From Streptomyces sp. cf386 (GTDB taxonomy: Bacteria > Actinomycetota > Actinomycetes > Streptomycetales > Streptomycetaceae): DNA of 64,000 nucleotides. Below, piece after piece: positions 47,045-53,703 of the stretch (the first letter of the stretch is position 1; every line of letters begins with the position of its first letter). The position numbers and the translations under genes were made by a program. The notes beneath the pieces were generated by a model that was not told the origin of the DNA, searched no databases, and saw nothing but the letters and a program-made list of their open reading frames with translations. The DNA lies in contig NZ_FNHV01000004.1 of NCBI RefSeq assembly GCF_900103585.1, positions 496,001 to 560,000 on the forward strand. Direction: 5' to 3'.

Positions 47045-47476
47045 ATGTTCGCGAAACGCAAGGTGGCGTGCAACTGGCGCCAAGGCGAGGGCACTCCCTC
47101 GCGTCGCTCCCGCCTGAGTGTGCGCGCGACGGCCCTGGTCGTGCTCGGTGCCGGGGTGGTAGGTCTCTGGTCAGCGCCAATGGCGCACGCCGAATGTCAT
47201 GATTCGCGCAAGGGCGTCATCTCCAGCAGCTCCATCGACGGCCGCGTCGGTGGAGCCGGAGTCCTCGCAGACGACCTGGTGGCCCAGGATGGTGCAGACG
47301 CCAACGGTGGAGACGTCCTCAACGTCAACATCAACGTCAACATCGGTGACAACAACAATAACAACAATAACAACAATAACGGCGGGGGCACCAACAACAA
47401 CAATAACAACAATAACGCCGGGGGCACCAACAACAACAATAACAACAATAACGCCGGGGGCGCCAACAACAACTGA
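47045..47476 (+). CDS. Secreted asparagine-rich low-complexity protein
   Basis: A 143-residue protein. AAAGGA lies 8 nt before ATG 47045, so the longer frame from 46973 was rejected. Residues 1-49 form a long basic signal peptide (RRSRLSVRATALVVLGAG; cleavage near APMAHA-ECHD). The mature part has a short unique region (VISSSSIDGRVGGAGVLADD) with one Cys, then VLNVNINVNIGD, then four runs of 10, 8, 8 and 3 Asn separated by GGGT, AGGT and AGGA. Such Asn runs are typical of prion-like, amyloid-prone sequences. I know no characterised homologue. A hairpin like that of its two relatives follows, but no tRNA gene. Function unknown; a surface fibre or matrix role is a guess. Confidence 0.75.
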   Translation: MFAKRKVACNWRQGEGTPSRRSRLSVRATALVVLGAGVVGLWSAPMAHAECHDSRKGVISSSSIDGRVGGAGVLADDLVAQDGADANGGDVLNVNINVNIGDNNNNNNNNNNGGGTNNNNNNNNAGGTNNNNNNNNAGGANNN

Positions 47477-47482
47477 TTCCCT

Positions 47483-47527
47483 GGTCTGGCTGGACGGTAA
47501 AGCCCGCTCAAGCCGTCCAGTCAGACC
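47483..47527 (+). terminator. Hairpin after the second Asn-rich gene (variant of the shared element)
   Basis: GGTCTGGCTGGACGG (47483-47497) pairs with CCGTCCAGTCAGACC (47513-47527) with one G-U pair; the loop is enlarged to 15 nt (TAAAGCCCGCTCAAG) relative to the 5-nt loop in the other two copies. The next 25 bases also resemble the other copies, which shows common descent of the three 3' ends. Confidence 0.75.
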
Positions 47528-48771
47528 GCCGAGTTTTCTCTAGAAACGCGGCATGCGCAGGCTGTTTCGCGCGGACCTTCCCCAGGAACGACGTCCCCGT
47601 CCGAGTGGGGTGCAGATCTTCTGGAGGGATGCTCAGGATTTCCGGGCCGCCCGGCCGGGGCGGGGCGTCACCGCAGCTCGTCCACGTAGCGGTCCGTCCC
47701 CGGGATGGTGGGTATGAAGGGCGCGACGAATGTGACGTCGCCGAGCCCCGAGGCGGCGACTGCCGTGTCCAGGTCCGTGAAGTGGTCCTGGAAGCAGGTC
47801 GACGCGAGCGTGTCCGGCAATTGGAGGACGACAAGCGCCGCCAGGAGAGGGAAGCTGAAGCCACCCGCCGCACCGCCTTCGCCCCGACGTCCTGCGCTAC
47901 GCGCGGCTGTGCGCCCTCACCCGCACCGGACTCGCTGAGCGGCGAGGACGAGCATGCCGCCGTCAACCGGCTGCCAGGCTCCGACCCCGCGGCCGCTCTG
48001 GCCGTCAATACGCTGCTCGCCTGCGCCCGCGAAGCCGGAGTCGACTCGCGCTCGGGGCCCGCGTTGTGATGGGCGACCCGAACACGGTCATCGCCATATG
48101 GGTGGAGTCGACCGGGTGCGGCACGGCGAGGTCCACGTCGACCACCGGCCCCCGCTGGGCGAGCCGTACTCCGAGGGTGACGACGACCCCGACTGCAACC
48201 TGATCTGCTGGTGCCCGCGCATCCCGAAGCAGTTCTGCATGGAGTGCGCCGGCTGCGCCGCGCGCGGGCAGTGCCGTGGCCCGCACACCTGGCCCCCGCC
48301 CGCCGGTTCCCCCTGTATGCCTGGGAGGTTGACCCCGCGAATCCCCAGGCGGAGGTGCACCTGGGAGAGCGCCTGTGTGATGGTCTGCGGGGGAGTGCCA
48401 GTCGAACGTTCTCTTCTGAGTGTCAGTGGCGCAGGCGTGGTGACCTGGTCGTTGGCGCTGACGGGTGGTGCTCACTCGTTGCTGGCATGGGTGCCGAAGG
48501 GCCATGTCATTCTCACGCCGACCACCAGCGCCAGCGTGGCCTGCGCACCTCCGAAGTGGCCGGCGATGCCTTTTATCGTGACCGCTGCCATCTGTCAAGC
48601 CCCGAATTTCAGGGGCGTGACGCGGTTCGCTTGCCAGGGCCTAATTGAGTCATGGGTTCAAGCAGAGCAGCTGGCCCACTCGCATCGTCCGGAATTAGAT
48701 CCGGCGGCGCGTATCAAGGGACATACGTCCCGCACTCAACAATCGATTCACCTTCACCAAGGAGATTTCCC
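47528..48771. other. Degenerate region without a convincing gene
   Basis: No frame has a good start, ribosome site and length. Two stretches look like gene debris. On the minus strand, 47668 to about 47870 reads in frame to a stop with TCFQDHFTDLDTAVAASGLG and FIPTIPGTDRYVDELR. On the plus strand, about 48110-48320 encodes a Cys-rich stretch (NLICWCPRIPKQFCMECAGC) like small zinc-finger-type proteins of mobile elements. I recognise neither. The last 130 bp contain the dyad GGGACATACGTCCC (48718-48731) and presumably the promoter of the next gene. Confidence 0.5.
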
Positions 48772-49107
48772 ATGGCTCGTATCACCCGCAAGCAGCGTCT
48801 CGTGATGATTTGCGCTTCGGCCGCTCTGGCCACAGGTGGCGCACTGCTGCCCTCCAGCGCATTCGCCGCCCCGGCGGCGTCGCAAACCGGCACCATAGCC
48901 ACGATGGCACCCGAAAAGCGCGCCAATAATAACAATAACAATAACAACGGAGGCGGCAACAACAACAATAACAACAACAACAACGGGGGTGGCGGCAACA
49001 ACAACAATAACAACAACAACAACGGGGGTGGCGGCAACAACAACAATAACAACAACAACAACAACGGGGGTGGCGGCAACAACAACAACAATAACAACAA
49101 CAACTGA
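48772..49107 (+). CDS. Secreted asparagine/glycine-repeat protein
   Basis: A 111-residue protein; AAGGAG lies 8 nt before ATG 48772 (MARITRKQRL). Residues 1-32 are a signal peptide (LVMICASAALATGG; cleavage after SSAFA, before APAAS). The mature 79 residues are a short linker (TGTIATMAPEKRA) and five Asn runs of 8, 9, 9, 10 and 9 separated by three or four Gly, so 45 of 111 residues are Asn. The codons are AAC with scattered AAT in a fixed pattern, an expanded triplet repeat of low GC. A perfect hairpin begins 6 nt after the stop and a tRNA-Asn gene 197 nt after it. Function unknown; fibre- or gel-forming secreted protein is the main hypothesis. Confidence 0.8.
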   Translation: MARITRKQRLVMICASAALATGGALLPSSAFAAPAASQTGTIATMAPEKRANNNNNNNNGGGNNNNNNNNNGGGGNNNNNNNNNGGGGNNNNNNNNNNGGGGNNNNNNNNN

Positions 49108-49113
49108 GTTCCT

Positions 49114-49148
49114 GGTCTGGCTGGACGGTAAAGCCGTCCAGCCAGACC
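49114..49148 (+). terminator. 15-bp perfect hairpin after the intact Asn/Gly-repeat gene
   Basis: GGTCTGGCTGGACGG (49114-49128) and CCGTCCAGCCAGACC (49134-49148) form a perfect stem with loop TAAAG, starting 6 nt after the stop codon. Only GTTT follows, so it may be leaky and allow readthrough into the tRNA gene. Confidence 0.75.
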
Positions 49149-49304
49149 GCCGAGTTTCTGTAGAGACGCGGCGCATTCGGGGCAAGAATCGGTCACGGAA
49201 TTACCGAGTGGCGGAGAATGCCCCCGCTTGAGACAATGTAGGTACTGCAACGAGCGTGCGCCGTCTGGCAATGCCCAGGTAGGTAGGTTCGATGCAGGAG
49301 ACGA

Positions 49305-49377
49305 TCCTCCGTAGCTCAACTGGCAGAGCAGCCGGCTGTTAACTGGCAGGTTACTGGTTCAAATCCAGTCGGAGGAG
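49305..49377 (+). tRNA. tRNA-Asn (anticodon GUU), copy B
   Basis: Identical in all 73 positions to the copy at 46460, with intact cloverleaf and anticodon GTT, which decodes both AAC and AAU. It lies 197 nt downstream of the Asn/Gly-repeat gene on the same strand, with no other gene between. The association of an Asn tRNA with a gene that is 40% Asn codons is the striking point. Confidence 0.93.
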
Positions 49378-49385
49378 CAGATGAG

Positions 49386-49410
49386 AAGGACCCCTCAGGG
49401 GGTCCTTTTT
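49386..49410 (+). terminator. Intrinsic terminator after tRNA-Asn copy B
   Basis: Same AGGACCCC-TCAG-GGGGTCCT stem followed by TTTTT as in copy A, 8 nt after the tRNA. Confidence 0.9.
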
Positions 49411-49737
49411 CATGTTCGGATCCCGTGTCCGGGGCACGTGGGCATGTCCGCAGGGAACGGCCGCGCCCCCAGTACTGCGCTTCCGTCACGCCCCTGGACT
49501 ACGTGACTTGACGGATGGGAGCCGTCCTGAAACACGCGACATGGCCACTCGGTCGGGCGCTGCGCGCACATTGACGACCTCGCGGATGCGAGTACACCCG
49601 GACAACAACGCACGCCGTTCCAGTGAGGGCGCTGAGTCGGTCGTGTCTGTCAGGGCAGATGGGGTGACGTACGGGGTCGGAGTGGGCTTGCGCCTGTCTC
49701 ATCCCTGGACGCCCCCGACTGGCGGTACTCCCAGGGC
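49411..49737. other. Intergenic stretch between the tRNA cassette and IS5 remnant
   Basis: The first 73 bp belong to the duplicated segment. The rest has no gene-like frame with a ribosome site. The sequence just before 49738 (tggactggcggtactcccagg-like) may be IS flank. Nothing else is seen. Confidence 0.4.
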
Positions 49738-50289
49738 ATGACCGACCGTCGCGCGTATCCGAGTGATCTGTCCGACGCCCGCGGGGAGTTGACCGAGCCG
49801 AGGCTGTCCGCCTGGCGCTTCGAGCGCCACGGGCGGGCCCCTGGACTTCGGCTGGCCGCCGCAGCATGATCTGCGCGAGGTCATGAACGCGATCCTCTCC
49901 GTGGACCGCGCCCCGGCTGCCGGTGGGCCTGTCTTCAGCACGACTTCCCGCCCCATCAGACGGTCTACGGCTACTTCGCCAAGCGGCAGCAGGTTGGCAT
50001 CTTCGCCCGGTTCAACGGGCTGCTGCGAGAGTTAGTGCGCCAGGAGGGGGGGCCGGGATGCACAACCGTCGGCCTGCGTGATCGACGCGGGCAAGGAGTT
50101 CGTGGGCCGCAAGGTCTGGTTCGACGGCAGCTACCGTAGGCCCTTCGTCGACCACGCCGCCCCCCTCGGCATCGACCTTGAAATCGTCCAACGCGCCACC
50201 GGGACCAGGGGTTCGCCCCGATCCCGAAACGCTGGGCCGTGGAGCGGACCTACGGCCGGCTCATGCTCCATATCCGCATCCCGGGATAG
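49738..50289 (+). pseudogene. IS5-family transposase, multiply frameshifted and internally deleted
   Basis: Pieces of a Streptomyces IS5-type transposase lie in order but in different frames: MTDRRAYPSDLSDARGELTE, then DLREVMNAILSVDR, then HQTVYGYFAKRQQVGIFARF, then GRDAQPSACVIDAGKEFVGR fused to KVWFDGSYRRPFVDHAAPLG, and finally PIPKRWAVERTYGRLMLH. The middle part with the first catalytic Asp is deleted. It forms the right border of the accessory island. Confidence 0.85.
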
Positions 50290-50428
50290 ACGGGAGAAAT
50301 CGACCACTGAGAGGGGTGCCGGCCGAACCGCCGGTGGCTTCGTTGAGGAGGCTCGGATTGAGCCGGCTGAACGTGCCGATGCCCCGCTAGGCAGGTCGAG
50401 GCCTGGCGAGGCATCGTCAACACACAGC

Positions 50429-51826
50429 TCAGCGGGCGAAGTTGAACCAGTTCACGTTCACGAAGTCCGACGCCTGACCGCTGGTGAAGGTGAGATAGAC
50501 GTCGTGTGTGCCGGTCACCCCGCTGATGTTCGCCGGGATCGTTCGCCACGACTGCCACCCGCCCGTGTTGCCGACGGCGAAACTGCCGACGGGCGCGTTG
50601 CTACGGCTGTCCAGGCGCACCTCCACCAGGCCGCTGACGCCGCTCGCCGCACCGCTCGCCACCCGGGCGACGAACTGGGTGGCCGCCGTGGAGCCGAAGT
50701 TGACGCCCTTGTACTGCGCCCAGTCGCCGTTGGCGAGGGAGCCGATGTTCTGGCCGCCGCCCGCGTCGGAGGTGGTCTCGGCGCTCACGCCGCCCTGGCT
50801 GTCGTACGACTCGGCCTGGATGGCGCTGTAGGCGTCACGATTGCCCGTCGGCGGAGGTGTGGTACCGCTCCCACTGGCCGACAGCACCTGGACGTAGTCG
50901 ACGAGCATGGGAGCGCCGGAGCGGGTGTCCGCGTCCAGTCCGCCGCCGAACGCGTCCGGGAAGGCGCCGCCCATCGCCACGTTCAGGATGATGAAGAAGC
51001 CGTGGTTGGTGGCGTTGGACCAGGTCGTCGCGTCCATCTGGCTCGCGTTGACCGAGTGGAACTGGGTGCCGTCGACGGAGAAGCGGATCGTCTCGGGGCT
51101 CACCGAGCGGTCCCACTCCATGGTGTAGGTGTGGAAGGCCGACTGGCATGTCGAGCCGGGACAGGCCGTGTAGTTGCCGATGCCGGTGGTCTCGTTGCAC
51201 GGGCCGCCGGGGTTGGTGCCGCAGTGCATCGTGGCCCAGGCCCGGTTGAGGCCCTGGACGTTCTCCATGATGTCCAGCTCGCCGACGCTCGGCCAGTTCT
51301 GGTAGTTGCCGCGGTAGGGCGCGCCCAGCGTCCAGAACGCCGGCCAGTAGCCCTCGGCGGCCGTGCCGGTGACGTTCGGCATCTGGATACGGCCCTCGAT
51401 GCGCAGCTTGCCGCCCGCCGGGGGCTGGAAGTCGGTGCGGTTGGTCTCGATGCGGCCCGAGGTCCAGTTTCCGGCAGCGTCGCGCAGGGGGGTGATGCGC
51501 AGGTTGCCGCTGCCGTCGAGCGAGACGTTGTTGGTGCTGTTGGTCATCGTCTCGACCTCGCCGGTGCCCCAGTTGGCGGGGCCGCCGGGATAGCCGGTGC
51601 CGGTCGCGTACTGCCAGTTGGAGGTGTTGACGCCGGTGCCCGCGGCGCCGTTGAAGTCGTCGAGGAAGACCTGCGTCCAGCCCGACGGGGGAGTGGGCGC
51701 GGAGGCGTTCGCGGACGGGACGCCGACGGTAGCGGCTGCCGCCACCAGGCCGAGCGTGCCGAGCACGGCCAGCAGTGCGCGCCGTGGGGAGCGGCGTCTG
51801 CGGTGTATGCCGGAGGGGTCACTCAT
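50429..51826 (-). CDS. Secreted GH16 beta-glucanase with C-terminal CBM6
   Basis: A 465-residue secreted enzyme. Residues 1-42 are a twin-Arg-rich signal peptide (RRRRSPRRALLAVLGTLGL). The GH16 domain (about 45-315) has the catalytic motif GELDIMEN with nucleophile Glu183, Asp185 and acid/base Glu188, of the laminarinase type. A Thr/Pro linker (SGTTPPPTGN) leads to a CBM6 module (about 335-465: AIQAESYDSQGGVSAETTSD; NVNWFNFAR). It probably cleaves beta-1,3-glucans of fungal walls or algae. The perfect LacI-type palindrome at 51873-51894 in its promoter suggests sugar induction. Confidence 0.93.
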   Translation of the reverse strand: MSDPSGIHRRRRSPRRALLAVLGTLGLVAAAATVGVPSANASAPTPPSGWTQVFLDDFNGAAGTGVNTSNWQYATGTGYPGGPANWGTGEVETMTNSTNNVSLDGSGNLRITPLRDAAGNWTSGRIETNRTDFQPPAGGKLRIEGRIQMPNVTGTAAEGYWPAFWTLGAPYRGNYQNWPSVGELDIMENVQGLNRAWATMHCGTNPGGPCNETTGIGNYTACPGSTCQSAFHTYTMEWDRSVSPETIRFSVDGTQFHSVNASQMDATTWSNATNHGFFIILNVAMGGAFPDAFGGGLDADTRSGAPMLVDYVQVLSASGSGTTPPPTGNRDAYSAIQAESYDSQGGVSAETTSDAGGGQNIGSLANGDWAQYKGVNFGSTAATQFVARVASGAASGVSGLVEVRLDSRSNAPVGSFAVGNTGGWQSWRTIPANISGVTGTHDVYLTFTSGQASDFVNVNWFNFAR

Positions 51827-51872
51827 GGGGTGCTGCCTCTCGGTGTACGGAGTGGGGAGTGGGGTGCGGGTG

Positions 51873-51894
51873 ACTTTGAGAGCGCTCTCAAAGT
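51873..51894. promoter_or_regulatory. Perfect 22-bp LacI/GalR-type operator
   Basis: ACTTTGAGAGCGCTCTCAAAGT is an exact palindrome with the central CG typical of LacI-family sites and close to the CebR-like box GGGAGCGCTCCC. It lies 47 bp before the glucanase ATG. Confidence 0.85.
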
Positions 51895-51991
51895 GTCGCC
51901 AATGTGCTCCCAGGCTCCCCGGCCGTCAAGAGGTGAAGCAGAGAAATCCCTTCCATCGCCGGGGTCTTCACCCTATGAACACGGCAACGCG

Positions 51992-53212
51992 TCAGAGCGC
52001 GCTGCCCGCCCTCCACTCCGCCCACGACAGGTTCCACCCGTTGAGCCCATTGGCCGGATCGACGGTCCTCTCGCCCGAGTTGCTGACGACCACCACGTCC
52101 CCGAGCATCGAGCTCTCGTAGAACCGGTAGCCGTCGACCGAGCTGTCGCTCGCGCCCTTCGCGTCGTGCAGGCCCACGCAGCCGTGACTCGTGTTCTCGT
52201 TGCCGAACACCGAGGTGGACGCCCAGTAGTTGCCGTGCACGAACGTCCCGGACGTGGTGAGCCGTTGGGCGTGCGGGACGTCGGAGATGTCGTACTCGTC
52301 ACCGAGGCCGACCGTCGAGGACTCCATCCGCGTCTGCTTGAACCGCTCGCTGATCACCATGATCCCCGACCAGGTGGTGTGGTCGGAGTCGCCGCCGCTG
52401 ACCGGGTAGGTGGCGACGGTCTCGCCGTTCCGTACGACCGTCATCCGCTTGGCGGCGAGGTCGACCGTGCTGATCTGCTCGCGGCCGATGTGGAATGTGA
52501 CGTCCTTGGACTGCACGCCGTAGACCCCGTCCGTGCCCTCGACGTCCTTGAGCCGGAGGCTGAGGGTGACGGTCGTGCCGGCGGCCCAGTACGTCTTGGG
52601 CCGGAAGTCCAGCCGGGTGTCGCTGAACCAGTGCCCGACGACCTCGACCGCAGGCTCGGCGCTCACCGTGATTGCCTTCTCGACGGCCGCCTTGTCGGCG
52701 ACGGCGTGCGTGAAGGTGATCGACACGGGCATGCCTACGCCGGAAGTGGAGCCGGCCTCGGGGGTGAAGTAGCCGACGAAGGTCTCGGCGGGGGAGTCGG
52801 TGGTGAAGGTCGTGGTCTCGGCGTCCGCTCCCTGCGCCTGGGCCGTGACGGTGTACTCGGTGCCCGAGTAGGGCTTCCTCACCGAAGTCCATTTCGTACG
52901 GGCCTCGTTGAAGGCGCCGTCCAGCGCCGAGCCGTCGCTCCCCGCGACCTTGACGGACGCGAGCGTACCGGCCGTCACGGTGACGGTGACGGGGCTGGTG
53001 AAGTCGGCCTTCTCGGTGCCGTCGGCGGGGGTGACCGTGAGCGTCGGCTTCTTCGCGGACGATGCCGACTTGGCGTCCTCGGACGCGTCCGCCGACCCAC
53101 TGCACCCGGTCAGCAGCGCGGCGGGCACCACTCCGAGGACGGTGAGCACCCCACGCCGGGACCACTGCCCCAGCTGCTGCTCGGACCGGTTCGATATGTG
53201 CGGGACGCCCAC
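51992..53212 (-). CDS. L,D-transpeptidase lipoprotein (Ig-like domains + YkuD)
   Basis: A 406-residue wall enzyme. GTG 53212 has AGGAAGG 6 nt upstream; the 51-residue longer frame lacks a site. SRRGVLTVLGVVPAALLTGC is a lipoprotein signal (lipobox LTGC). Two Ig-like domains with alternating strands follow (TVTPADGTEKADFTSPVTVT; VEVVGHWFSDTRLDFRPKTY). The YkuD catalytic site is HGNYWAS...TSHGCVGLH with Cys345 and His343. It forms 3-3 cross-links in peptidoglycan outside the membrane, like mycobacterial LdtMt2-type proteins. Confidence 0.93.
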   Translation of the reverse strand: MGVPHISNRSEQQLGQWSRRGVLTVLGVVPAALLTGCSGSADASEDAKSASSAKKPTLTVTPADGTEKADFTSPVTVTVTAGTLASVKVAGSDGSALDGAFNEARTKWTSVRKPYSGTEYTVTAQAQGADAETTTFTTDSPAETFVGYFTPEAGSTSGVGMPVSITFTHAVADKAAVEKAITVSAEPAVEVVGHWFSDTRLDFRPKTYWAAGTTVTLSLRLKDVEGTDGVYGVQSKDVTFHIGREQISTVDLAAKRMTVVRNGETVATYPVSGGDSDHTTWSGIMVISERFKQTRMESSTVGLGDEYDISDVPHAQRLTTSGTFVHGNYWASTSVFGNENTSHGCVGLHDAKGASDSSVDGYRFYESSMLGDVVVVSNSGERTVDPANGLNGWNLSWAEWRAGSAL

Positions 53213-53363
53213 GGCACGCCTTCCTGAGATCTGTGCGGTACGCGTGCATCGTGCGACTTTTTCCTGGGTTGTTCCTTTGAATCCCGTCACGAAAGTCTGA
53301 GATTCCCGTCCGGGAGCAGCGAAAAGGCGCTGGATCACCGGAGAGAGTGACGAGACTGACCCC

Positions 53364-53651
53364 ATGGAACTAGCCTTCAGCGGCCAAGTGATCGAATGGC
53401 GCGGGCCCGCGCCCTACTACTTCGTCCGTGTGCCGGACGAGGAGTCCGCCGACATCCAGCAGGTGGCCTCGATGGCCACATACGGCTGGGGTGTGATCCC
53501 GGTCGAGGCCCGGGTCGGCGAGGTCGCCTTCGAGACGTCGCTCTTCCCCAAGGACGGCGGCTATCTGCTGCCGCTCAAGAACGCCGTACGCAAGCCGCAG
53601 GGGCTCGGCTCCGGTGACGAGGTCGCGGTGGAGATGACCGTCCGCCTGTAG
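53364..53651 (+). CDS. DUF1905-family small protein
   Basis: A 95-residue beta-barrel-like protein: LAFSGQVIEWRGPAPYYFVR, GWGVIPVEARVGEVAFETSL and YLLPLKNAVRKPQGLGSGDE match the DUF1905 pattern. Function is unknown. It is divergent from the L,D-transpeptidase gene with 151 bp between and has no other partner. GGAGAG lies rather far (about 20 nt) from the ATG. Confidence 0.85.
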   Translation: MELAFSGQVIEWRGPAPYYFVRVPDEESADIQQVASMATYGWGVIPVEARVGEVAFETSLFPKDGGYLLPLKNAVRKPQGLGSGDEVAVEMTVRL

Positions 53652-53703
53652 TCGCCGACGGCCGTGGCACCGACACCCATGAGGTGCCGGTGCCACGGGG
53701 GCG

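Larger units (their letters stand above)
48786..49483 (+). repeat. Segmental duplication, copy B (intact Asn-rich gene, hairpin, tRNA-Asn, terminator)
   Basis: The partner of 46073-46638. It retains the full signal peptide, the long Asn/Gly tract, the hairpin, the tRNA and the terminator. Homology starts inside codon 5 of the protein gene and ends about 70 bp past the terminator, so the duplicated unit includes nearly the whole gene but not its promoter. Confidence 0.85.

Noticed and set aside
48928..49107. Regularly spaced repeats suggesting a CRISPR array
   Set aside because: The units are in-frame triplets (AAC/AAT and Gly codons) inside a gene with signal peptide and ribosome site; there are no unique spacers and no cas genes.
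47197..49319. Minus-strand open frames rich in Leu, Pro and Val (LLLLLL-PP, VVVVIVV) opposite the Asn-rich genes
   Set aside because: They are the mere reverse complement of (AAC)n/GGN tracts, lack ribosome sites, and face the wrong way relative to hairpins and terminators.
46460..49377. The two tRNA-Asn copies as attL/attR of an integrated element
   Set aside because: The duplicated segments extend about 390 bp upstream and 105 bp downstream of the tRNA and include gene sequence, unlike an att core at the tRNA 3' end, and no integrase is seen between them. A segmental duplication explains this better.
50078..53227. A 1049-codon plus-strand frame antisense to the glucanase and transpeptidase genes
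   Set aside because: Both opposite genes have intact catalytic motifs, signal sequences and ribosome sites; the antisense frame has none.
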